From NCBI GenBank assembly GCA_030674185.1, contig JAPXFY010000137.1:1-64000 (forward strand): 64,000 bases of DNA, written 5' to 3'. Below are positions 55,791 through 64,000 of the stretch, piece by piece; the first letter of the stretch is position 1, and each line of letters starts with the position of its first letter. A program made the translations under genes and the position numbers. The notes under the pieces are model-generated. The model saw only the letters and a program-made list of their open reading frames with translations, was not told the origin of the DNA and did no database searches. Source of the DNA: Monoplex corrugatus. Lineage: Eukaryota; Mollusca; Gastropoda; Littorinimorpha; Ranellidae.

Positions 55791-56123
55791 CGCGCGCATG
55801 AGCAAATGCGCAAGAACAAAAGAAAGAAGACAATCTGTACAGCTGGAAAATGTTTATCAAACTAGAGCAGTTTATGTACAACCAAGCAAGAACGGCAACA
55901 ACGTCATTTCACAACAAGAGGGTGATAAAGAATTCAAGCTGATAAAACAACCATGTAAAATCATTTATCTGTTGAAATAGAATATCAACTTTGTTTCAGC
56001 AAAGTAAAACAACAAGCATGACTAGATTTAGGACAAAACCATTTGTTGCAGCTGTTGAACTTTGGAGGAAGAAGTTCTTTCGGACAAGGGGAAGATGACA
56101 ATGTTGCACTTGCAGGCAACCCC

Positions 56124-57926
56124 TTACGATGCATCAGTGATGGAATCAGCACACTGTTTGCAAACAAACAAGGTGTGCTCTTTGCAGAGCCAAGAGGAAC
56201 AGCAGAAGCAAGATTTCCGAGCTTTTCTGTCAAGCTTCCAGCTGCATGATCCACAGCGACCTTGTTTCTGCTTTGGCTCTCTGGGGCTGCCCTGTTTGCT
56301 GGTAGATGGTATCTGGGCTGATGGTCTTTTTCTTTTGCCACCTGTACGACTACCGGTACTTTGTCTTCCATCCTGTGTCATCCTCTTCTGTTGAAGGTGT
56401 TGAACTTGACGCTCCATCGTGTTTCTCAGAGGCTTTGGCAGATTTTTTGCACAGAGCCTCCTCTCCATGTGCTCTAAAGTCAGCTGCTCAGAGACTCGAA
56501 GAATGAACAGAGGCCTGGCATCCTTTTTAGATAGAGCATGGTCTGGAAATTTGATGCTCCAGACAACACGGGCAGCAATGGTGCTGAGATCCACAGTGTT
56601 GTAGAACGGCACCATTGGCCATCATTTGGTGATGCGTTTGGTGGAATACGCATGAGCCATCTGGTCCAGCGCATCCACGGCACCGTTTGTGGCGTTATAA
56701 AAGCGCACAATGTCTGGCTTCTTCTTTGGGGCATCAGGAGCTACAGCTCTATCATGATGCATGGTGCTCATGACAACGATATTCTTGTTGGCTTTTGTTT
56801 GGTAGTTCACCATGGTGGTTTTGTCCTGGAATAGAAATGAAGATGCATGAAGGTGCAATCCTTTTTTGTCTTTGAAGGGCTCGGGGAGAAATCGCTTGTT
56901 GGCACGAACAGTCCCAACAAACGTAAGTCCATTGCGCTGGAGAACGTCTGACAGCTCCTTGTCAGTAAAGAAATTGTCTGTGGTGATGTTCCTCCCTGTT
57001 CTGTAGAAAGGAGCTGACAGTCGAAGAGCAACATTCCTCCCTAAATTGACCTGTCTTTCAGCACCCAGTGGTCGTCCCAGATAGGGCTCTGCCACAAGGG
57101 GGAAATTGTTTTCTACATCTGCTGCCCAAAAAATGTTATGCCATACTTGTCTGACTTGGAAGGCAGGTACTGTATAAATGAACACCTACCACGGAATGGA
57201 ACCAGCTGTTCATCAATGGTGATGAAAGGACCGGGGATGTAGTGGTCCCTCAGGTTCTTGGCGAAGTCATCCCAAAAATCTCTGAAAGGAGCAAAGACAT
57301 CTCGGCTCCTCCTGGCACTCCTTGTGTCTTTGTCATCAAACCTCAAAAAGTTCAACATCTGCACAAAACGGTTTCGGCTGAAGGATGCCCGAACATACCC
57401 CTGCCCATACATAGTGTCAAAAACAGTAACGGATGACAACATGCTTTGCTTCATGCCACCCAAAAACAGAATACAGCCCAGAAAAGCCCTCATTTCAGTG
57501 CCATCTGTCTCTACAAAGTCTGACTTCTGGCGCTTGCCTTCTAGATTGGTGAACTTCACCATGGACTTCATCATCTTATCTGACATGAACAGCTGAAATG
57601 CATCTACAGGTTCCTGTACAGAAGAGCACCCAGCAAGCTGACTTGCAGGCATCGTGAAGACATTTTCAGCAGAAGCTCTCCCAACAGATGCAGAAGGGGG
57701 TACTGAGCTCCATACTGTACCGTCCTTTCCTTTCATGACTGATTCTGCCAGGTGCCCAATTTCTTCCAAACTATCAGCATCTCGACTGGGTGGTACTCTT
57801 TTCTTCTGCCGGCGAATAGCTTGGATCTGTGCCATCAAAAAGGGGTAGTCGTCGGAGGCATCAGATTCACAGTCAGACTCAGGAGCACATTCATCAGACT
57901 CCTCAGCACTTGCAGGAGCTCTGACA
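56124..57926 (-). pseudogene. piggyBac transposase, exon 3 of an OTU-piggyBac gene
   Basis: It starts after acceptor TTGTTGTTGCAG with VRAPASAEESDECAPESDCE. piggyBac core: FITIDEQLVPFRGR (first Asp), NITTDNFFTDKEL (second) and TNGAVDALDQMAH (third). A C-terminal cysteine-rich finger follows (GRCGSCSWKLDRKARKSC ... LFVCKQCADS) with a basic stretch before it (GGKRKRPS). Lesions: a frameshift in the T6 run at about 57,134 (KYGIT/FFWAADVENNF) and an in-frame TGA at 56616-56618 (KRITK-stop-WPMVPFYN), after which the same frame continues. Splice phases join it to exon 2 at 58290 (AAT/G..TT GTC = NVV). Confidence 0.87.
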
Positions 57927-57965
57927 ACTGCAACAACAAAAACAACAATAACAGTATCTTTTACA

Positions 57966-57971
57966 CGCACG

Positions 57972-58056
<85 letters not shown>
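57966..58056. repeat. (CA)n in intron 2 of the OTU-piggyBac gene
   Basis: A (CA)n tract of about 90 bp within the 57927-58289 intron. A shorter (GT)n lies at 58246-58270. Confidence 0.95.
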
Positions 58057-58059
<3 letters not shown>

Positions 58060-58289
58060 TCTCTCTCATAAGCATGAATGCATAAATATGTGCACCCTTA
58101 GACTACACATGTACGATCCTCATTTCCATTTGACACAGTAGCTCTCAAACACTTGCAACAAGACTAAATTTGCAAGCACACATACCCATCCCCATCCACA
58201 CACATGCGTACACATAACATCAAGACTAGATTCATACATAGTGTGCTTGTGTGTGTGTGTGTGTGTGTGTTATTTGTCTTCACCCTTAC

Positions 58290-58409
58290 CATTTGCTTGC
58301 CCTATGACATCAAGCTCTTCATCATCAGTAAGGTCGTCACCACTGACTGGTCTCCAGTCACCATCCGTGTTGTTGTCCTCTTGAATAATACTGAGTGCAT
58401 CTTCTGGGG
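58290..58409 (-). CDS. exon 2 of the OTU-piggyBac gene
   Basis: A 120-nt exon between acceptor GTTTCCCAG at 58410 and donor GTAAGG at 58289. It encodes the acidic PEDALSIIQEDNNTDGDWRP and SGDDLTDDEELDVIGQAN. It carries one base in from exon 1 (CAC T/CC) and one out to exon 3, so both junctions are in phase. Acidic N-terminal stretches are usual in piggyBac transposases. Confidence 0.7.
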
Positions 58410-58667
58410 CTGGGAAACAAAGAAATATAAACGTTTCTTTCCTGTTCCGTGTTTGTGTTTGTGATAACCCATGTGTAACGTATGTAAAGTGTGCATGCAT
58501 GTTTCGAAATGTTCGGATATGTATCAAATTCAATGTGTGTTTGTACTCATAGAGCATAAACTAACGTTCATCTGAACACACTCTGATCGTTACTTACTGC
58601 ACACATGCACATCTTGTCATACTGACAAAACATATGAGGCAAATGAGGGGAGTGGCTGAATACTTAC

Positions 58668-59855
58668 AGTGTAGTCCTTCAACCGCATCGTCTGGTTCAG
58701 CTCCATTGGACAAATAAATGATGTGCATAAATGTCCCACTAAACATGCAGTGATAGACAGCGAGGAAGTCCAACTCCCTGTAGAGATTCCCTCAACTCCT
58801 AACAAGCTGACCAATTTCAGCATAATAAAAGACAAAAAACCCTTGAGGCAAAATTCAAACCAGCTTGAAAAACTGTTTCCGTTGTGAACTCTTGCTGGCC
58901 ACAAGCTCTATGTGAACTCTTTCTTTGAGCACATTGGTGCTTTCGTCAGATGTATCTTGTTCGCATGGCCAAAAGAAGAGACCTTTTTCCATCTCCATAC
59001 AGCTGATTCTGATTGTGCCCTCTGGATGAATCATTGTTATTTCGCATACATAGTCTTCTTCTCGCCAAGTTATGAGGAACTGGTCACCAACAGCGACATC
59101 TTCAAGTGTGAACCTGTTATAAACAGTGAAGTCCCCACTGACAGTGACGGCATCATTCACACTGTTGATTGGCATGAGTGGTACAAAATGATTTGCCGTC
59201 CAGTGTCTGCCCTCAACATCATCCCTGGTTGTTGTCCACATGATGTAGACAGGTATGTCACTGCCGAATCTTGGCTTCAGTACATGTATACGGTTGTGAA
59301 GTGACTGGTAATGAGCCCATCCCTTCTGTGGGTACATCGAACAAATGGCAACACCAAGAACATTGGCTGCTGCAGCAAGTTGCCATAACCCCATGTTGAT
59401 GCTTCGGTGCCGCACATACATTATTTCTCTGACAAGAGATGTCCTTACCATGTCGTCGTCAATGGATGATTCCGGGGTAAGCCCTGACCCCTCTGCAAGG
59501 ATGGCAAGGTGTCTGACCACCCATACCCCTCCCATTCCCTCACCCTGGATGTATCTTTCTAGGCTCTTTGTAAGTTCGCTGACAATCCTGCATCGCATCT
59601 CAATGTGATGTGTATCTTGCCCATAAACAAAGAGACTCTTGCACCTTGGCAGGCAATTGCCATCAGCACCAGTGATGACCGGAAAAAGATCACCCGACAT
59701 TTTCTCAGGTATGCATTCAGAATCACATTCTGCAGCTCGTCAAATGTTCTGCATTCACAAATCGCAGCATGGAGTTGTGCGAAGTACTCTTCAACTGGCT
59801 GCTGTGGACAGAAAGGTGTTGGTGATGCAGTTTCTCTCTGATTCTTAGTGTATGG
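58668..59855 (-). pseudogene. OTU protease domain, exon 1 of the OTU-piggyBac gene
   Basis: The open frame enters from the Harbinger insertion at 59856 (PTPFCPQQPVEEYFAQLHAA, CRTFDELQNVILNAY). After a small frameshift near 59,700 it continues MSGDLFPVITGADGNCLPRC, with the OTU Cys in GADGNC, and HWTANHFVPLMP, with the catalytic His. An SH3/Tudor-like part follows (VGDQFLITWREEDYVCEITM, GLFFWPCEQDTSD). The frame then meets TGA at 58855-58857 and TGA at 58792-58794, but between and after them it remains protein-like (GFFVFYYAEIGQLV, then ELDFLAVYHCMFSGTFMHII) and reaches a donor (CACT/GTAAGT) at 58668 in phase with exon 2. The N-terminus is lost to the Harbinger insertion. Alternatively, OTU and piggyBac are two genes and the in-phase linkage is chance. 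Confidence 0.72.
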
Positions 59856-60008
59856 ACACAGTGGCTCCGTTTTTTGCTGGATAGAAAAACGGACCGGACG
59901 CGGACCCAACGCGGAATGGCAGCAAAACGTGTGCCAACCATTTTGCTTCAGACTCGCTTCAGTCCCGCTGCCATCACGACACCTTGCGTGGCCGATCAGA
60001 CAGGCAAA

Positions 60009-60299
60009 ATGGCTGACCCACTGCAGCTAATGTTAATGCTGTGGTGGAGGAGGAAACGCTCGAGAGCATCCAGACGCTGTTGGGTGCACCCGATATTCCA
60101 ACGAAGAAAGAGTTTTGGGGAATATCATCACCTTATGGAAGAAATTCTCGATGACGAAAACAAGTGTGTTGCTTACATTCGAATGAAGCCAGCAACTTTT
60201 CGCGCTCTGTTGGCCCCCATTGGACCACATGTGGAGAAGAGAAAAACAAATTTTTGAGAGCCACTATCATCTAAAGAGCGTCTTGTCATTACACTGCAG
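60009..60299 (+). pseudogene. Harbinger transposase exon 1, one TGA
   Basis: ATG at 60009 (AAAATGG) gives MADPLQLMLMLWW, then the conserved Harbinger N-terminus RRCWVHPIFQRRKSFGEYHH and FRALLAPIGPHVEKRKTNF. A TGA at 60255-60257 stands where Arg is usual (TNF-stop-EPLSSKERLVITLQ), after which the frame continues to a splice donor (CTGCAG/GTGAGT) at 60299. The DDE exons are absent. Confidence 0.82.
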
Positions 60300-60540
60300 G
60301 TGAGTTTACTTTTTTTCTTTAACATTTGAATAGTTTAGATTTATATTGTTAACTTTTATTGACAGGCATATTGTAGTAATCACACAAATCACGTTTTTAG
60401 CATTCTCAATTGAAGCACAAAAATCACAACAAGATGTAATCTGCCTAACTATAATTTCAGGAGACTTGAAAAAAGTTAGGTACAGAATGGACAGGACAGA
60501 TAGAAATATGAAAAGAAAATTTTTTTACACAGTTACATAA

Positions 60541-60572
60541 CACAAACACACACACAGACACATGCACACACA

Positions 60573-60646
<74 letters not shown>

Positions 60647-60648
60647 CT

Positions 60649-60716
<68 letters not shown>
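60541..60716. repeat. (CA)n microsatellite
   Basis: Long (CA)n with small interruptions inside the Harbinger remnant, followed after 60760 by AGAA, GAGA and (GACA)n runs to about 61090. Confidence 0.95.
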
Positions 60717-60717
<1 letters not shown>

Positions 60718-61150
60718 CCAAACAATGTGACAGGCACAATGTTTGTGGTTTTTATAATGAAACAGAAAGAAAGAAAGGAAGAAACAAGCAAACCAAAAAA
60801 AAAAGGAGACTGAAGATGTGGGTCTAGGAGAGACCCACAAAAAGGGAGACAGAAAAACAGACCAAAGAGAGAGAAAAACATCAAATGGGGGAAAACAGAG
60901 AGAAAGAGAATGAGCGGCAGGCAGACAGAAGGAAGAAAAGGAGAGAAACAGATCTATACACGGAGAGAGACAGACAGACAGACAGACAGAGACACAGAGA
61001 GAGAGAGGGAGGGAGGGAGAAAGAGAGAGAGACAGACAGGCAGGCAGGCAGGCAGGCAGGCAGATAGACACACAGACAGAGGCAGAAACAGTGACAGAGG
61101 CGAAGACGCAGAAACGGGGACACAGAAGAGAAGGAAGCGAAAAAACTCAC

Positions 61151-61289
61151 CGTCAATGCCAATTTCATCTGCAATTTCCTTCCATTGTTTGCAAATGTAA
61201 ACCCTGTTTGAGTAGTTGTCCTCCGTTTTGTCATACAACGCTTTTCTTTTCTCCACAGCTGCGATCAAAGCTTCAGTATTCGACTCCAT
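61151..61289 (-). CDS. MADF/Myb-like accessory protein, exon 1
   Basis: MESNTEALIAAVEKRKALYD, then NYSNRVYICKQWKEIADEIG, ending at donor GACG/GTGAGT. This is the first half of a MADF (Myb/SANT-like) DNA-binding domain (start of helix 1 and the W-containing helix). Harbinger elements carry such a second gene, whose product helps the transposase reach the nucleus and bind DNA. Later exons are missing here; the open frame at 37335-37900 might be a C-terminal exon of a related copy. Confidence 0.7.
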
Positions 61290-61583
61290 GTTGGCGGAAA
61301 TGGACAGCCAAGCAGGCGACCTATTTCACTGACACACGAGGAGTGGCGACTTGTCGGGAAGGAAAACGGGAGGAATTTTAGCGCTGCAGTAAAATGCATC
61401 CGTCCGTTTTTTTTTGCCGGGGGCAGGAAGGTAGCGGGACTGAAGTGGACAGGACCCACTGCGTTGGCGAGAATGGAAATGAGTGCGTTTTTGGTCCCCT
61501 TCATCCTCCCGCCAAGTTCAATGCACTGAAAAGAGCGGAAGCGGACCTGAAGCGGGGCGGGAACGGAGCCACTGTGTTTATAC

Positions 61584-63470
61584 TGTTACAGTGTTTTACC
61601 GCAGACTTTCAACAGAAGACTTGTCGAGACTGACTACAGACTAGCTTAGCACAAGGCCTTCTCCATCAAACTCTTTTAATTATAACTCCCAGACCATTCT
61701 TTTCTTTTTGATGTGGTGTTAGCCCTGATACGGCTGTAGCCTAGTAGTTGGCTGGGCTATATGCAATATGAACTGAAAATCATCTGCTACAAAGGGCGTT
61801 GCCATTTTTTCACATGCTACGTGGCATGAATGTAAATAGCCCAACCACTTTACACACCCGAGCATATTAACTCTTTCAGCCCTGTCTGTTTTACAAGAGA
61901 AATGCTCTCCCAGCCTGGGGGTTTTGAGGGGGTGGGGACTGCAAAATTAACGGGCACCCCAAATAAAACGCCTATATCTAAAAAACTGTTTGATGAAATG
62001 TATTGAAATCTTGTATGTTGTTAATAAATAAACGTTCTGTCTCATATGTAATTTTCAAATCATTTGATGTTTTTAGTCTTAGTTAAAATTTTATGAAAAT
62101 TACAACAACAAATCTTATCTTTATCATTCACTCGTATTCACAATTAAGTGCTCATCAGGCTTTCTGGTTCTGAATTTTACGTGTTTTTCGTTAATGGCAT
62201 TTTAGATTGTCAAGGTTGACGGTGAGCATGGTTTTTATCTGTTTATCTTAACGGGTTGTTCTTTTCTTTTTGATGTGGTGTTAGCCCTGATATGGCTCTA
62301 GTGGTCGGCTGGGCTATAAGCAATATGAATTGAATTGAATTCTGGTTCAGGATGCCACCTGGAGAGGTATTCACGGTTCCTGGGTTTTGAGATAATTGTT
62401 GATTTCTTCTGGGGGTGCTGTACTGACGGGGGTTGGGTTTTTGGGCGGCTGGCCCAGGTGGGATGTGGAGCTGAGAGAGCTGCAGACCCAGGTTGGCTGT
62501 TTTGAGCGTTGCACACCTGCTGGTGGGTTAAACCAAACACACAAATTATAGCCTCCACATCCGGGGATTCCTGCTTGCTTGGGTTGGACTTGAGCACCTG
62601 AAAGAGAAACACATGACCTTTTCATCCGATTGTTGTTACCTGTTGGTGATTACTGTACATTTCGTACAGTGGTTTACCGCAGACTTTCAACAGAAGACCT
62701 TGTCCAGACTGATTACAGACTAGCTTAGCACAAGGCCTTCTCCATCAAACTCTTTTAATAATAACTCCCAGACCATTGTTCTTTTCTTTTTGACATGGTG
62801 TTAGCCCTGATATGGCTCTAGTGGTCGGCTGGGCTATAAGCAATATGAATTGAATTGAATTCTGGTTCAGGATGCCACCTGGAGAGGTATTCACAGTTCC
62901 TGGGTTTTGAGATAATTGTTGATTTCTTCTGGGGGTGCTGTACTGACGGGGGTGGGGTTTTTGGGCGGCTGGCCCAAGTGGGATGCGGAGCTGAGAGAGC
63001 TGCAGACCCAGGTTGGCTGTTTTGAGCGTTGTACACCTGCTGATGGGTTAAACCAAACACACAAATTATAGCCTCCACACCCGGGGATTCCTGCATGCTT
63101 GGGTTGGACTTGAGCACCTGAACACATGACCTTTTCATCTGATTGTTGTTACTTGTTGGTGATTACCGTACATTTCGTACAGTGGTTTACCGCAGACTTT
63201 CAACAGAAGACCTTGTCGAGATTGACTACAGACTAGCTTAGCACAAGGCCTTCTCCATCAAACTCTGTTAATTATAACTCCCAGACCATTGTTCTTTTCT
63301 TTTTGATGTGGTGTTAGCCCTGATATAGCTCTAGTGGTCGGCTGGGCTATATGCAATATGAACTGAACTGAAGTGAAAATCATCTGCTACAAAGGGCGTT
63401 GCCATTTTTTCACATGCTACGTGGCATGAATGAAAATAGCCCAACCACTTTACACACCCGAGCATATTAA
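61584..63470 (+). repeat. further 1.7-kb unit sequence with a local duplication
   Basis: It begins inside a unit (TTTACCGCAGACTTTCAACAG) and continues with SINE-like copies and the closing module (62046-62195). A new unit starts at 62196 (subtype B). The block with SINE copy a and the exon-like part is present twice (from 62264 and from 62786). It ends at CATATTAA, where the next piggyBac is inserted. No gene is seen. Confidence 0.88.
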
Positions 63471-64000
63471 CTCACTGGAGCCTGAGCTATTTTTAGCCTG
63501 CCGAGCGCTGAAGCCTGGGGTTTTTTGGACTTCTGTCTAAGTCTCCTGTGCATCTTGTAACCATCCAATCTTCTGGATTTTTACACATGAATACAATGAA
63601 ACAAAGACCTTGAAAATAAAACAAACTTGGTTGCTCTATGTGGAATAGTTTCTTTGTTGTGATTGTGTGAATAAAGTGTATATTTTTGTTTCTCGAAAAA
63701 AAATTTTGAAACACATATACCCCAAAATAAAGAAGACAGTCCCATGAAATAACATTCTGGCTGTCTGTATGTGACTTATTCTGACATAGCAACTATACAG
63801 CACTAAAACAAGCCTTGAAACACTCTAAGAAATCATGGATTTTTGATGAAGTTGGCCTGGGTATGGAAAATCTTGAAGCAAGGTTCAATGCAGAGCGGAA
63901 TTTCACACAGCTCGCACCAGTAGTAGGTCTCTTTAGCACGCTTCCTTTTCCCCTGCACACATGGTGATCTTTCATAGCAGACTTTGCAGTCTCTCCTCGG
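63471..64000 (-). mobile_element. piggyBac element, left end, continues past the window
   Basis: The unit sequence GAGCATATTAACTCTTTCAG found in other copies is interrupted exactly at TTAA (63467-63470), after which CTCACTGGAGCCTGAGC begins. The coding strand is minus, and the transposase C-terminus lies at 63833-64000. 63471-63832 is the non-coding 3' arm. Confidence 0.82.
63833..64000 (-). CDS. piggyBac transposase, C-terminal cysteine-rich finger (partial)
   Basis: In the frame that stops at 63833: RRDCKVCYERSPCVQGKRKR, then YYWCELCEIPLCIEPCFKIF and HTQANFIKNP-stop. The CxxC...CxxC...C...H spacing is that of the C-terminal PGBD4/piggyBac finger. The rest of the gene lies to the right of the window. 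Confidence 0.85.
   Translation of the reverse strand, partial: PRRDCKVCYERSPCVQGKRKRAKETYYWCELCEIPLCIEPCFKIFHTQANFIKNP

Larger units (their letters stand above)
59856..61577. mobile_element. deleted two-gene PIF/Harbinger element
   Basis: Ends ACACAGTGGCTCCGTT at 59856 and its exact complement at 61562-61577. It contains the first exon of a Harbinger transposase on the plus strand and the first exon of a MADF/Myb-like protein on the minus strand, pointing at each other, with (CA)n and GACA/GAGA microsatellites between them (60541-61090). The catalytic exons are missing, so this is an internally deleted copy. A 3-bp target duplication could not be confirmed. It interrupts the 5' part of the OTU-piggyBac gene. 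Confidence 0.75.

Noticed and set aside
59605..59848. Plus-strand frames across the OTU exon
   Set aside because: Antisense shadows of the OTU coding sequence.
60885..61381. Arg/Glu/Thr-rich frames over GACAGACA and GAGA runs
   Set aside because: Low-complexity repeat translation; only the MADF exon at 61151-61289 has a domain and a splice donor.

Overview
This window is eukaryotic, repeat-dominated DNA. It contains split transposase genes with GT..AG introns, TATA boxes, long (CA)n, (TA)n and (GA)n tracts, and no operons or Shine-Dalgarno sites. The mix of element families (piggyBac/PGBD4-like, Harbinger, Tigger/pogo, Tc1, Ginger integrases, a LINE, a DUF7869-like family) suggests a marine invertebrate, most likely a gastropod or other mollusc. 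That assignment is an inference. I recognise no conserved host gene, rRNA or tRNA.

Layout. 1-1.5 kb: broken Tc1-like transposase. 1.5-26.4 kb: one tandem array of a ~1.7-kb unit (about nine units plus fragments), each unit carrying four copies of a short SINE-like module. Four elements interrupt it, and neighbouring units show the empty sites of most of them: a hAT-like TIR element with an OTU gene (1677-4192), a Tigger element with transposase and OTU (10735-15668), a piggyBac (15904-19159) and a Harbinger (from ~26409). 28.8-32.1 kb: a near-identical second copy of that piggyBac. 32.1-37.3 kb: LINE on the minus strand, its ORF1 split by a 185-bp TTAA-flanked MITE that holds a 96-bp perfect palindrome. 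37.3-42.9 kb: piggyBac fragments around an apparently intact, intron-containing piggyBac (38639-41687). 43.4-51.7 kb: three Ginger-type integrase elements, two of them set in (TA)n; the third carries a CXC-like cysteine domain and an Ulp1-type protease. 52-55.6 kb: DUF7869-like pseudogenes and two short satellites. 56.1-59.85 kb: a gene that reads OTU then piggyBac transposase across three exons. 59.86-61.58 kb: a deleted two-gene Harbinger. 61.6-63.5 kb: more of the 1.7-kb unit. 63.47 kb to the edge: another piggyBac at a TTAA.

The main theme is the joining of ubiquitin/SUMO-type cysteine protease domains to unrelated DNA transposases. OTU domains occur with a hAT dimerisation segment, with Tigger and with piggyBac; an Ulp1 domain occurs with Ginger. 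The Ginger-OTU/Ulp1 link is published. I know of no description of OTU joined to Tigger or piggyBac. In the Tigger case a single extra T separates transposase, linker and OTU from one reading frame. Three elements also end in PIP-box-like motifs (QSRITDFF, RETLADFF, PQDIRDFF), suggesting PCNA contact.

Most genes are damaged by one-base indels, often in homopolymers, or by TGA codons. Some of these could be assembly errors. Those that look intact are the 619-aa piggyBac transposase, the 459-aa Harbinger transposase and the second Ginger integrase.
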